Assembly (NCBI GenBank): GCA_016617855.1
Contig: JAECUM010004997.1
Location: 62,001 to 126,000, forward strand
DNA: 64,000 nt
Reading direction: 5' to 3'
DNA from: Megalonaias nervosa
Lineage: Eukaryota; Mollusca; Bivalvia; Unionida; Unionidae
Shown: positions 27,901 through 42,200 of the stretch, piece by piece
How the letters are laid out: every line of letters starts with the position of its first letter
Position numbering within the stretch: the stretch's first letter is position 1
Translations under genes and position numbers: made by a program
Notes under the pieces: model-generated
What the model saw: the letters and a program-made list of their open reading frames with translations, nothing else
Told to the model about the DNA's origin: nothing
The model's database searches: none

Positions 27901-30900
27901 AACATTTTCAAACCTCAAAAGACTGTGATATGGCAAATTCGGTTTTCACTGTTGGCATACATAGAGAAGAGTAAGAGATTCTTTAGGTGTTTGAAACATT
28001 TTACAGTCATACCATACACACATGAAAAACTGTTAGTTCAGGCAAATTTTATTAAACTTGGCAATCCTTTGATAACTTTGATGGGCATCATGAAAATGGT
28101 AAAAGGATACAATGAAAAAAGAATGATGTGTGCTTGGAAAGAATGGCATGGTGCTATGGCCAGCTAAATATGGTTAGCTGGGACATTGTCCAGTGAACTT
28201 GATCATGAAGAAATCTTGTGCTTTTTGAGAGAAGGCAGTTTATATTTGACCCTACATTTTAAGGTTTATTTTATTTTATTTTCAATACCTTTTAAAGAAA
28301 TTTAACATCTTTACCTTTTAATGTTGAAATCTATGTTTAGGTTCTTTTGGAATAATTTATCTTCCTTACTTCTTTAGCAATATTTTATATTTGCATTGTT
28401 ACAACTTAACTTTATTCAGCACAGTATTATGCTGAAGTACTGGTAATCCCTTATTCAGACATACATACACACATACCTTCCTACCTACCTATATACATAC
28501 ATATATACATTGCATACATACCCAGGTCTCATATAAGTGCTAAATTAATTGTATGGTAATTCAACTTCTGATTATTTCTATATGCAAACTAGTACATGTA
28601 AGTACACAATGAACACATTCAATTGGACATTCTTGTTAGCTAGACTTTGACAAAGCAGCAGCATCCTCCCATTTTGTAGCTCTCTAGTACCACCACCCTT
28701 GCCTTTCTAAGTTCTGTCCTTGGATGTTTGATCAGATTGTTATGATAATTCTGGGACTGTTATGTACAATAACAAACCAACAAATCAAAACAAAAGGTAT
28801 GAAGTCTGAGTAAAAATTATATAAAGTATTGGAAGAGAGTTATTTAACACTGTGCATATATGGCTTAATGCAGAATTGCAGAGGTGAACTATGTATTATG
28901 TGCTGTTCTATATTCATAATGTATTTTGGCTGAAGGGTTGAAAGAAATTTAATGCAAACTATTAGCAGTTGCTATAGTGTGATTCATTCATATGATACAT
29001 TAATAATTATTTTTGGGACTATTTTATGGTGTTCTTTGTTTGTATGATACATTAATGAGTACTTTTAATTGCTACTTACTTTATTGAATAATGCAAATTA
29101 CAGTCTACACTATTAATATTTTTGTTTCATTTTCTATAGTCTTCTTTCATACCTACATATTAGACAGATGTAAGTGGGCTGCTCACAGATGTTTCCATCA
29201 AATGTAACAACAAAATAACAGTTCCTTTCCTTTACAATTTGTTTTTTATGTCATTTTGATGTTACATTCACAGACTTTACTTTACTTTTGACATTTGTTC
29301 CATTATGCTGATATGACTCTTTTTTGTCTAATTTCAGACTAAAGGAGATTTACACAGTTTTCACTGTGGTTCCTGTTGGCCACATGTCTCTGCCAGGTCC
29401 ATTAGTTATTGCATTTGATAATTCCAATGCCAATATTTCAGGAGATGACAGTGTCACTACATTGCTTCATTGGAACCCAGGTGCAGTTGTTTATACTTTT
29501 TGCCCTATCCTTTTGAAAGAAAAGCAGGAGATGTATGCTTTTCCATCCATCCATTCATCATACTTTCTTTTTCTGTTGTATGACCTTAAGCACATTTGTG
29601 ATAAAGGCATGATATTGTCCTACTTAAATCATCATTACAAGGTGTGCCATGTATAAAATTGGGGGTATTATGTTTAAGGTCAAGGTCACAACTCAGTTTC
29701 TGTTACACTTTTTCTTCCATTCTGTAACTTTAAAGCTGTTTGAGATTGAAACATTGTGTACCTATACAGCAGGGGTCTCAAATTTAAACCACCCTAAGGG
29801 TTGCATGAGGGCATTTTCAATGGCCCAAGGGCTGCACCACCTTCGTTATCTCTCATGACACCATGTGATGTCGAATCATTTTGTAGGCCTCAGGATAGGG
29901 CTTGGCAGGCCACCTGTTTGAGACCCAGCTAAACAGCATTACTAGAAGGTGTCTCACAAACCAGATCTGTCTGCGTGGGTTTGAGTCTCAGGTTCAGCTA
30001 ATGTGGTAAAGTGAGAAAGCTTGCCAGTAGCTTCTCATAGGTCGATGGTTCTTTCCAGGGTTTTCCCGGGTTCTTCCTCCACCATTTATACTAGCCACCA
30101 TGTATAGCCTATCTTAAGCTGAAAAATGGTGTTAAACCCTACAACAACAAATATATCAGATTGTACATCCTATCCTCAAGATTAGGTCACAGCTAAATAT
30201 TACACAGTTTAATCATTCCTTTCCGCTCTATTCTTTCAGATCTGTTCCAGATTAAGAGATGAAAGTATGTATACTTACACATCATCATTAGTCAATGTGT
30301 CACACCACATTAGAGATGCTATCTCTGAGTTCAAGGTCATGGTTCAGTATTTTCTTCACATCATTTGTTCTTTTTACTCTTAACACATTAAAGCTGCTTG
30401 AGCTAAAGCCATGGAAAATGATTTGCTACATCAAGTTCAAGTTCACAGCTCATTATTGTACACTTTCATCATAATCACCCTCCCATCCTATTATTTTAAA
30501 TCTATTTAAGATTAAGGAATGAGATGTGCTATACTAATATTAAACTGCAAATGATGTCTTCATGGACATATTCCTGGCTCAATAATTTATGTTTTCATTA
30601 CACTTTCCATTCTGCTCTATAACTTTAAAGCTGTTTGAGATTAAGAGATGAAACAGCATATTCATACATAATCACTACAAGGTGTGTCACATGGCACATT
30701 GGGGTTGCTATCTTCAAAGTTGCTGTCAGTTCTCAAGATCAGATTATTAAACTTTGTATACTTATGTCATCACTAATAAGAGTACAACATTCTATATTGG
30801 TAGATGATATTTTCAAGGTCAGTGCCATGGGTTAGTTGTTGCATTTCCATCACACTTTCCTTTTTGGTGTCTAGCTTGAAGCCATTGAGATAATGGGATT

Positions 30901-33176
30901 AAATTTAGTATACTTCTGCATAATCATTGGAAGATGCATCATGTACAGAGTTGGTGAGGTCCTACATTTAAGCTAAAAGTCATGGCTTAACATTTTACAT
31001 TTTCATCCCACTTTCCCTTGTGCGCTATAATTTTATAACCACTTGAGATTAAGAGAGTACATAATTGCTAGAAGGTGTGCTCTATACTACATTGGGGTGG
31101 TGGTGCTATATTCAAGGTGAAGGTCACAGCTCAAGTGTTTACATTTTAGTCACACCTTACCTTCGTTACAGATTAGGATATAAAACTTGGCACAGAAAAC
31201 ATGTCCCATGTCACATTGGGGGGTATTGTTTTCAAGGTCAGGGTCACAGCTCAATTATGTACAATTTAGTCACTCTTTACCATTAGCTTCATGACTTTAA
31301 AAGCATTTAACATTAGGAGATAATACTTTCCATCATCACTAGGAAATCCAGCTCAATATTTTATTTTTTATTACATCATCACTAGGCATGTCAAATACCA
31401 CATTGGTGGTGTTGTTTCCTTTGTCGAATTCCAGCTCAATACTTTACATTTTTAGTACACTATCCATTCCACTATATAATGTTAAAGCAATTGAGATTAA
31501 AGAAGGAAACTTGGTATACATATATATAATCACTAGATATGTCATTTATCACATTGAGAGTGCTGTTTTCTCTATCAATCTGACAGCTCAATACTTTCCC
31601 TTTTCCTTCATACTTTCCCTTCCACACATAAACTTTAAAGCTGTTTGATATTAAAGGCTGAAACATGCTGTACTTGTACATCACTTTAAGGTGTATCATA
31701 TACCAAATTGGGGATCTTGTCTTCAAGATCAAAGTTATGATTCATTATCTTACATTTTCTTCATTCTTATGCTCTTTAATTTTACAGTCGTCTGAGATAA
31801 AGGACACAGTATGGTATACTTAAACCTCATCACAATGTGGGTGTGATTTTTAAGGCCAAGGATACATTCCCATCATTCCATCATTTCCTTCTGCTTGGTA
31901 TATCTGTAAGGCTGTTTGAGATTAAGGGATGGAACTTGGCATACTTGTACATCATCATCAGAATGAGAGTTGTGTACCACACTGGGGATTCTGTTTTTAA
32001 GGTCAAGGTGTTACGACTCTATGGTCACAAACATAAGTAACAGAAAAGCAGCAAAATCAACAAGTTTTGTAAAACTTAAAAAACAAGTTAATTGTTAAAG
32101 TAATGACTGAAAAATGTGTCAGGAACTTACAGCATAATGAAGTGGATCCAAGTTAGTCCTTAAAAAGGTCTTTTAGAGTCCTAAATGAATGAAAAGGCCC
32201 TTATCATTTGCAATACCAGAAATGCACTGGTCCTCCAAGAACCATGACATCATCAAGATGGCATTGTCCAGAATTCTTTCTTATAATTTATAACATTTCC
32301 AGAATAATATTATTGTCTAAATAATGAGCACTTTCTGTCACCACTGAATGGTTCAAACAAATGTTTTCCTCTCAAAAATATCTAAGTACTACATAACAGA
32401 TGTCTGCAGACTTACATCAGGAACACAAAATGTGTGAATGACTCCAGAAATCAGAATGAAACTGAATGCTTAATTTTCTCCTTTTATACACCATATATTG
32501 CGACTGTAGTTTGCAATAGATCCTGTGTGACAACATGCACTATTGATTTACAACAATGTATATTCACATGACCTCATGCAACCAATGGGAATCCTCAGAA
32601 TTCTTATTGAAACTTCTATATCCCATCAGTCACTGAAAAACTATGCCATAGGCACCATTTTAAGTCTTATTATTACGATTATTATTACTAGTTGTCAACA
32701 CATTCTAAACATCAATCTATGGATCCCACATAATTTGTATTTTTAACAGAGTCAAATTAGACCGCTCCAGTGGCCTAGTGATTACAGCATCTGCCTCAGA
32801 TGCAGGAGGTCACGGGTTCGAACCCTGGCCGAGTCATACCAAAAGACTTTAAAAATGGTACTAACAGCTGCCTCGCTTGGCGCTCAGCATTAAGAGGTTA
32901 GTGTTAGGACTGGTCGACCTGGTGTCAGGATAATGTGACTGGGTGGGACATCATGCCACATGTCTGCGGCATGATGCCCCAGTGCTAGACATCTCTATAA
33001 ATGCAGACATCGTAGCGATATGACTGAAAAATTATTAAAGCTACATTAAAAATCTAAGTCACACATACACAGAGTCAAATTACACACACAGTTTATAACA
33101 ACAAATATTTATACAGTTTATGACCATTTATAAAAATTATGAAAATTAAATAAAATATTACACCAGAAGTTACAGA

Positions 33177-33251
<75 letters not shown>

Positions 33252-36200
33252 ACATGTCCTCTCATAAAGAAAAGAAAGATTTATGCAATAAAGCTTTCTT
33301 TTTCTGTATTGATCAAATACACACATGACAAAAATTTCCAAGGAAGAGGTATAATGAATGTACAAACTCTATACAAAACAAAGAAATATGGAATTCTTAT
33401 ACATGTGAAAGTGTATCTGTGATTAAATTTTCTTTTCCCTTAATGTGCTAAGTAGATGTTGTATTCTTGCAACATCAAACTCTATCTCAACGACCTCTGT
33501 TTTTATTTTTTATTTTGTTGATGAAAAAGTAAGGGAGCTGTGATCACTGAATGTAATAGTAGGAGAAGGAGCAGAATTAATATACACTTCAAAGTGTTGT
33601 AAAGCCAGAATTAGAGCCAAACACTCCTTCTCAATAGTGGAATAATTTTTCTGATGCTTTTTTAACTTTTTTGAGAAATAGCACACTGGATGATCCAGAC
33701 CATCTTTATCTTCCAAAATTAATATGCCACCAGCCCCTACATCACTCGCATCAACATATACTTTAAATGGTTGAGTGAAATCTGGAGCTGTAAGAACTGG
33801 TGAACTCCTAAGCATGGCCTTTAATTTATTGAATGCCTCCTGACATTTGTCAGACCAATAAATCTTGGTCTTCTTTCATAATAAATTGGTCAGGGGCTCA
33901 GCAATTATGGAACAATTAGAGCAGAATTTCCAATAATGTCCAGCCATGCCTAAAAATCGCATCATTTGCTTCTTACTGATAGGCATAGGTAATTTAGAGA
34001 TAGCTTTTCCCTTAACTTAATCAGGCTTAACTTGTCATGCTCCACAATATGTCCTAAAGATTTGACACAAGCTCAGCAAAATGCACTTCTACTTGGATTA
34101 ACTGTCAAATTTGCCTCAGTCAAGCGAACAAAGAATTTCCGGATGATTTCCAGATGATCCTTCCAAGAATCACTGTAAATAATGATGTCATCACTGTATG
34201 CATCACAGCCATGTGTACCAGATGTTACTATGTTCATTAAGTGCTGGAATGTAGAGGGAGAATTCATCATACCAAATGGCATCACTTTGTATTGATAGAG
34301 TCCATCTGGAGTTGCAAAAGCCTAAATTTCTTTTGCTCTATCCATAAGTGGAATCTGCCAGAATCCTTTTCACAGGTGAAACTTGGTGACATTTTGCATT
34401 TCCAATCCTGTCAGTGCAGTCATCAATTCTTGGTATTGGAAATGAGTCAGCTTTGGTGACACTGTTCACTTTTCTGTAGTCTGTGCACATACAGAAAGAA
34501 TTATCTGATTTCAGCACAAGTCAACACAGTGAACTCGAGTTACTTTTGCTTGGTTCAATACAGTCATTCTCCCTTTAAATATTCAATTTCTTTCATCAAA
34601 CATTTCTGCTTAAGAGGATGAATCATGTAAAGGTGTAGTTTTACATTTTTGGAATCTACAGTTTCAACATCGTGGTAGATTTTGTTTGTTCAAGCTGGAA
34701 CATCTGGGAACAAGTGCTTATATTCACACATCTGGCCGTAGATATGAAAGTTTATTGTCCAGATCATTTAATATTTCAGAATTTTGAAGACTGGTTGAAC
34801 CCAAGTCATTACATTCCAGTTTTTCTTCATTATTTAGATTGTCATTATGTAGGCCAGGAAAAACTAAATTGATTGAATATTTTACAAAGCTATCTCAATC
34901 ATCATACTCCTGCAAAATATTTATATAACTGTGGTGGAGTTATTTCTGTTTATGCCTCCCAGGAGTGTTGATATAATTTAAATAACTTTCTTTTTAACTT
35001 TATAAGGACCATATTGTCTAACTTAAAGAGAATTTTGAAGTAATTGCAAGATAGACAGAACTTTATCATCAGGTTGAAAAGTTCTTACCATTGTAGTTTT
35101 GACCTGCCTTATTGCCAGTTATGAGTGAGTAGACAGAAGATTGTTTATAGCCATTTCACAATCAAAGACATAATCTAAGAGATCAATGTCAGAATCTTCT
35201 ATTTAAAGAAGTTTTTCTTTTAACAACTCCTAATGGTCCATGGACAACATGTCCAAAAGATGGTTCAAAAGAACTAAAACTGGTCAATTTACAATAAAAC
35301 AAGATCAGCAATATTTAGAAACATCACTTTTAATATCCTGCAAATAAAAATAATGTAAGACCTTGTGGTAAGTCTTGATGACTTCCAAATGACCAGCCAA
35401 ATGAGTTTCATGGTCAATACTTAGAATTTACTGCCTGCAAGACTTAGGTACTACAATAGAGTTAACTTTGCTAATAGCCCTCTGAAACAAACAGGAGATC
35501 TCAGAATCTTTTTCATGTTCAAGGACAAGTGATTGTCGTTTGTCACCCAGATTAGATATAAGAGAATGAGTGGTTAAAAGAGGATCACAGTGATCAATAT
35601 GTTTTGATTGATCAGTAACAGAAACAAAAGTGACCTCATCAAAAGCCTGACCAGTACTTGTGTCAGCCAAAAGAATAATATCCTGATCAACTTCATTCTT
35701 AAGAGCCATTGCTCAGAACTGTACAAGCTGGGCATAATTGAGGGATTTCGTTTTCAGTAGGATCAACCACAACCTTATCTCCAGCTGAGTCATTGCCTAG
35801 CAATAAATGAATACTCTCAATGTGTAAAGAATTCACAGTGCCAACAGTCACTGGCCTGAAACTAAGTCTGATGTTAAATTAACATTATGGAGTGGAATTT
35901 GAATAAAACTGCACTCTACTCCCTGAACAAGAACATTTTCAGAAGAAGAAGACTTCTCAGATAAAGACAATGTACCTGACAATAAAAGACTCTGAGAGGC
36001 TTCTGTGTCCCTCGATGGGAATAGGATTGGTCAGATCACCAATAAGTGATATAGAACCCTTCAACATGAATGGTTCATAATTCTCCATTATAGAATCAGA
36101 CTGAGACTGCGGTTTGTTTGACCCTACAAATGTATTGTTTCCAAAACATGACATTGACCTTGACCTATGATAAACAAGAGCATTTGGAACTGCTCTATCT

Positions 36201-39200
36201 TTATTGTGTTGCTTATTTTTTAACTTAAAGCATTCAGAAATAATGTGCCCCATTTTTATGCAATAAGTGCACATAGAAAGAGATAAGGATTTCTGATCAG
36301 TTGTATTAGACGTTGAAGTCTTATTAGTTGTACCAGATTGAAATTTGTAAGTACTCGATTGAGACTGATTTGGTTTCCTACTAACCATTTGCTGAGAGGA
36401 AGACTTAATGGCAAATGAAACTTTGTGAACCAAGGAATACTTGTCAGCTGCATGAGCAACTTTGTCTAATGTATCTATCTTGTTTTTATCAAGGTAAATT
36501 TTGACATCACTGTTGATGCAGTTCTTGAACTTTTTTTGACTGATATGATTTGTCAAATTTTGTCATAATCTTTATCAATCTTTTTAAATGCACACCACAG
36601 ATCAATTAATTGTTCTTTCTCCCTTGCAAGCTCAACATGGCTATTTTCCTTTTTATGATTCTGAAACCTCTGTCGATATGATCCAGGTACCAACTCATAA
36701 GTCTTCACAATATATTCCATGACTAGATCATAATCAGTACTCAATTCTACTGAGAGTGAAATATATACGTCACTAGCTTTGCCAATAAGTACACTCTGTA
36801 ATAATAAAGTCCAGTGCTCTCTTGGCCATTTTTGAATTCTCGCTATTTTTTCATAAAGATAAAAATACTAGTCTACATCTTTTTCTTTGAAAGGAGGTAC
36901 CAATCAAATATTTTTTGTAACATCAAAAGCTAAACTTCCATGAGTGGAGTGCTCTTTACTTGCCATTTCTACTTCTTTGAATTTTACTTGCATTTCCATC
37001 TCTCTTCTTTGTATAATTGCAATTTCATTTGCATCTCTTTCTGAAGTTGTTTCTCTTTTTTTTTTCCCTGCATTTGTATCTTGAGATTCAATAAATTTAT
37101 TTCAACTTCTGAAAACCATATAAACTCAATGTTAAATCTGCAGCATACCACAAATATGGCTGCTGATTACATAGTGGCCAATATAGCTGGTAAGTTAAGA
37201 ATCCTAGTAAGGACCACTGACCCACATTGGCTGAGCCCAAGACTCAAATCCATGCAGACAGAGGTGAGATGGCAGTGATTGGTAAAGGCGAGCACTTTTG
37301 ACCACTCAGCCACACAAGGCCCTAGTAAACAGTAATGTATGCGAATGCCTTAATACATTTAGATTTTTGTCTTGTCATTGGGGAGAAAAATACAAGCACA
37401 TCATATATCAGTTGTAGCATCAATTCAGTATTTTTTTTGTGCAAGCCAATTTTAAAGTCTTTTTGCAACATAATGATTTGAAAAAACGCCATGTTTCATG
37501 GAACCCTTAACAATACATGCAGCAGGTGAGTTCATTATGTCTATAGCATATACATAACATATCTTATGACATGAATTAACACTTGTACAAGTAATTCAGA
37601 GCTATTTTGTTGATCTTGTGGTATTCTATGATATCTTTTCTTTTTAAATCATAAACTTGTATAAAATTAAATTATTTATATTAAGATGCCCAGCTGTGGC
37701 AGATATCGAGTGGAAGCTGTCAGGATCTCAATGAAACAGAGACAACAGATGCCATTACTGGAAAAGCTACCGTAAAGGTAACACACACTAATATTTCTCC
37801 TGAATTTAATAAAAAGGTAAGAAATACTACTTTCAACTTTAAATACTATCATCCAAATATAAAGAGCAATGTAGTTGTTGTCATTGTCATTCAAGCTTGG
37901 ATGCCACTGAAGACAAAATTAATTAGATGGCATCAAAAATTATTATAATATAAGCTGCATTTTTTTAACTCTTTCATTTATATATTGCATTTAATGTGCA
38001 TATTATCCTATTTTCAACATTTGAATTGGTCCTAGGGTCATATGCATTAATGACTTTTGCTTGTTTGATTTTCTTGACTCCAGTTGTAATCATACCTCAC
38101 CATAAAACACAATCTTATTGAGTGTATTGGATTCCTGTCTGTGAGACGAGTGTTTTTTTATTACACAATTAAGAAACTTTATGAAAATGTACCACCAGAG
38201 AAAATATTTGACTATTGTGCAGATTGTAGTTTATGCAACAAGTTTGACCATGTACTTTACGGTTTTAAACTTGTATACCTCTACCATAAGGCATGGTGTC
38301 TGCCTGTCTATCTGCTACCAGTTGTGTTTCTGAACAAAAGCTAAAGTTGTCCACCTTATACAGTCACCAAACTTCATCAATGAGTTGCTGTTAGCATACA
38401 GAAGAATGCTGTTCATCTTGAAGTCAATAAATCAAAGTTCAGAGCCACAATGACTGAAAGGAGAAAAATGTTTATGCACAACAATATAATTACTGCATCA
38501 CATATGTAGACAAACCTTTGTGGATAGCTTGTATTAAGGGTAAGGAAGAAACCTGTCAGTTTGGTAATGGTTCAAAGTCAGTTTGAATGAAAGTAGAAAA
38601 ATGGTTTCTTTATAAAACAATTTAAGTTCTTGACTGTGTACCTTCAGTAAAGTTTGTGGATTACTTGCACTTTATTTGTAAAAAATTGGAATCAAATGCC
38701 CATTTTTTTATTAACGAAAGCTATTATTTTGGTGTCTGTTGACAAAAGGGCAGGGTCAATGTGATTAATAGACAAAAAAATGGTTTTCTGCACAAACATT
38801 TAAGTTATCAAACGTGTACATTCATCAAAGTTTATGGTTGACTTGTTTATTGGATATGAAAGAAGCCTAATGAATTTGGAGTCAGAAGTTCAAAGGTCAA
38901 GATTGCCTTTCTTAGTTCTCTTCTTTATCTTTTACTTTACACACTTTTCATATAATTTTCCACCACACTGATGACCTAAGTGGTTAGAATGCCCCCCTCA
39001 ATCCCAAGCCGAGTCAGACCAAAGACTTATAAAAATGGTACTAGCAGCTGCTTCACTTGACACTCAGCATTAACAGGTTAGTGTTAGGACTGGTTGGCCT
39101 TGTTTCAGCATAATGTGACTAGGTGGGACATAGTGCTACATGTCTGCGGCATGATGCCCCAGTGCTAGACATCACTATAAACTACCACTTTGCAGACATC

Positions 39201-42200
39201 GTAGTAATATTACTGAAAAATTGTTAAAGCTACATTAAAATTCTAAATTTCACATACACACACATAAATAATTTTTAAGATCTTCACCATTTATCTATTT
39301 TCTCATTAGTAATACATGTTTATGTTTATTTGGTTGGATTTATCTTCCTAAAGTTCCTTTTTGCAATTTTTTTATTATTTGCTTTTTTAGAACTTAAATT
39401 TTGATTGACAGAATATGTTTGGCATTTTAATGATGTGCTGTTAAACTCTATTTTGATTAGGTATGTGACACGAGACTGCACAATGAAAATGCTAGCAAGG
39501 CAAGGTTCCGAAGAGATACATCTCCCACAGACCATGGCATGTTCTCTAGGGAAACAATGTTTACAACAGCAAGAGTGAAAGCTGGCATTGTCAATGATGC
39601 ACCAGTTCTAAATTGTACCACTCATATTGCTATAAAAGAAGATGAAGGTAACTTGAATTTAGTTTGTTACCTTTTCAATGCATGCCTAATATGAATGTAT
39701 ATGATGTATTTTTGGCAGAGTTAGTATAGATTTGTTCATTATCTCACAGTTACTGTTCATTTTATAGTTAAAGGATATGGATCATCTGGATCATTGAAAT
39801 CTAAACAACAAATATAGCTTTATTCTAACACATGAAAATTCTAGTAGCCAAGGTTCTTTACACATCTTTTTTCTCACAAGGAACCTGTCATTTGTTTTAT
39901 CTGTTTATGCAAAGTTAGTATCAGTTGTATAGTATCCAGGGGGCCCCGAGTGGCCGAGTGGTCTAAAGCGCTGATCGTTACGGATCACTGCCATCTCACC
40001 TCTGTCTGCGTTAGTTCGAGTCCAGGCTCGGCTAATGTGGGTACGTGAGAAAGCCTGCCAGTAGCTTCTCGTGGGTCGGTGGTTCTTCCCGGGGTTTTCC
40101 AGGGTTCTTCCTCCACCATTAATACTGGCCGCCATGTATAGCCTATCTTGTGCTGAAAAATGGCGTTAAACCCTATAACAACAACAACAACAACAACATA
40201 TAGTATCCAGGTTATCAAGAGTCAATGTGATTGTAACATAATTAGGTACAGTTGCATAAACCAGATCTTAGTTGTGTTGTGGGTTTAATGCCATTTTTCA
40301 GCACACTATAGGCTATATATGATGACCAGTATAAATGGTCAAGGAAGAACCCAGGAAAAATCCAATAAGAACCATCAATCCACAGGAAGCTGCAGGCAAG
40401 CTTTCTCATATAGCTACATTGGCCGAGTACAAATCTCAAACCCACACAGCCAGAGGTGAGAAGGCAGTGATGAGTAAAGGTGAGCAGTTTAGACCACTTG
40501 CTCCCCAATACATCTTCGTATAAACAACGATTGAAACACCAGTTGATTGTCAGTGTCTTGTCATTTACTTTTTAAAAATTGACTCGTTACATGTACATAT
40601 GCTTTGGAACCTCACTTTCATAACTACCATTCAGGACTACTTTAAAATCCATCCACACTGTTTGGAATACTTGCATTTAATTGGATACCATATTTAACAA
40701 GTAATGTAGAGACACTAGGACTTCTTGATATTTATCTCTAAATTGTAATTGATTTTTTTTATAGAAAAATGAGCATGCATGTAATACTTATGAAACCACT
40801 TGTTTTTGGTGTAATGTGCAGATACATAATTCTGTTTTCAAGTGATTATCAGATGTGTACATTTTCAGTGGCAACATTACATACTTTCTTTGGTACCAAG
40901 GGAACAGGTAAATCTGAATCTTGCAAGACTGGCCAAAAGAAAGTAGGAAGTGGGTCTATTTCTAATAAAGAGAGCAAAACATGATTTGAATCATGGATTA
41001 GGACATTCCTATGGGCTTCAGAGTTTATTTATGTGAATGGATTTTCAGGGCAATCAACAAATAGATAGATGCCCCTAGGACACAAGCCACTTGGAAGCAG
41101 TCCCACCAAATCTGTAACCATGAAAAACCACAGTTCTCCCAAACAAAAATGGACAAGAGGCAGAAAGAGGGCAATCATTTTCACCAGCTTTTCTCCACAA
41201 GAGCCTCTCTGTCTCAAAAATAAAATCTTCCATCTGCCCTAAATGGGACAAGATATGTCATAATGACCTTTGGATCTGCAAGTGGTGTCCAAAGGACTTA
41301 GTATACCTCCTTCTTTGTTGAGGGTTCCCTCAGCTATACATGTGGCACTTTTCACCCTGTGATTCTAAGTGCACTCAATTAATTCGCTTCTCTTGGTTCA
41401 TGATGAAAACACTACAATGGGTCCTATATGCCATCCTGGAGGGAAATTGCACAATGAGTTGTGGAATTTGAAGATGCATATCTTAGTTTCCCTATTCAAA
41501 CGGCATCCATGAAGTACCTGCAGTTCACCTGCAAAGACCATTTACAAGTTCAGGGCACTCCCAGTTATGTTTTCAGTCCCTGGGGTTTCATTCTGTTTGT
41601 AGACTGGGAAATTGCCCACGTCCGGACCACCTCCATGGTGGCAACATCATCTACCTGGACTACATTCTACAAAACGTCAGGTGAATTATATCTTGAAGCA
41701 AGACATGATATCCCTTGTAACTCTCCTCAGCCTTGGTGGCCTTGTCAATAGGAACAAATCCAACCTTGTGCCATCATGATATTTTGTTCATCTAGGTATG
41801 GAGTTTAGCACTCAGTAAACAGAGTCTGTCTCCTTCAGGAGTGAGCATGGATAATCAGTATAATGGTGGTTTCCTTGCTTATATGGGATAATCTACCTAC
41901 CTAAGAATTAATTTGCCTGCTGGTTTTGCTCATTGCAGCAGCAGATTTGTTTGTCCAAGGTCACCTATTTATGCACCCATTGCAAATGATTATATTGTCC
42001 AAATGGAGGCTAGACAAATGTGAAGTTTCAACAAGATGGGTCAACTTCATTTGGCTCACATTATATTGTCTCCCCCAATAACATAGAGCTACAAAGAATC
42101 ACACTTCCTGAAATAATGATTCTCCCAGTAACATCAAGCCACAGAGAATCATTTCACACTGACATTGACACTCTCAGCAACACAGAGTTATGGAGATTCA

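Larger units (their letters stand above)
29560..32020. repeat. Degenerate tandem array, unit about 120-160 bp
   Basis: More than ten diverged units share a theme: aaggtcaaggtcacagctca, catttt..tcacactttcc, actttaaagctgtttgagat (landmarks near 29731, 30389, 30624, 31634, 31910) and catcactagaaggtgt.tca..taccacattgggg. The array is interrupted by a hAT MITE (29770) and a SINE B copy (about 29960). No coding content; the short frames inside it are incidental. Confidence 0.85.
33395..37090 (-). mobile_element. Ty3/gypsy relic, Gmr1-like domain order
   Basis: On the minus strand the order is gag (37.06-35.96), an uncertain protease region (about 35.9-35.7), integrase zinc-binding and C-terminal remnants (35.7-35.0), reverse transcriptase (34.6-34.07), RNase H (33.8-33.4). 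Integrase before RT is the Gmr1-type order. Multiple stops and frameshifts make it inactive. No LTRs were recognised; a SINE B lies just outside the gag end and (AT)n outside the RNase H end. Sits in the intron between exons 14 and 15. Confidence 0.8.

Noticed and set aside
29649..32040. Several 60-100-residue frames
   Set aside because: They fall in diverged units of a tandem repeat, do not agree in frame between units and have no domain.
39941..40025. tRNA-Leu gene
   Set aside because: Boxes are tRNA-like, but it continues without a terminator into the SINE B body and (AAC)n tail, flanked by a TSD.
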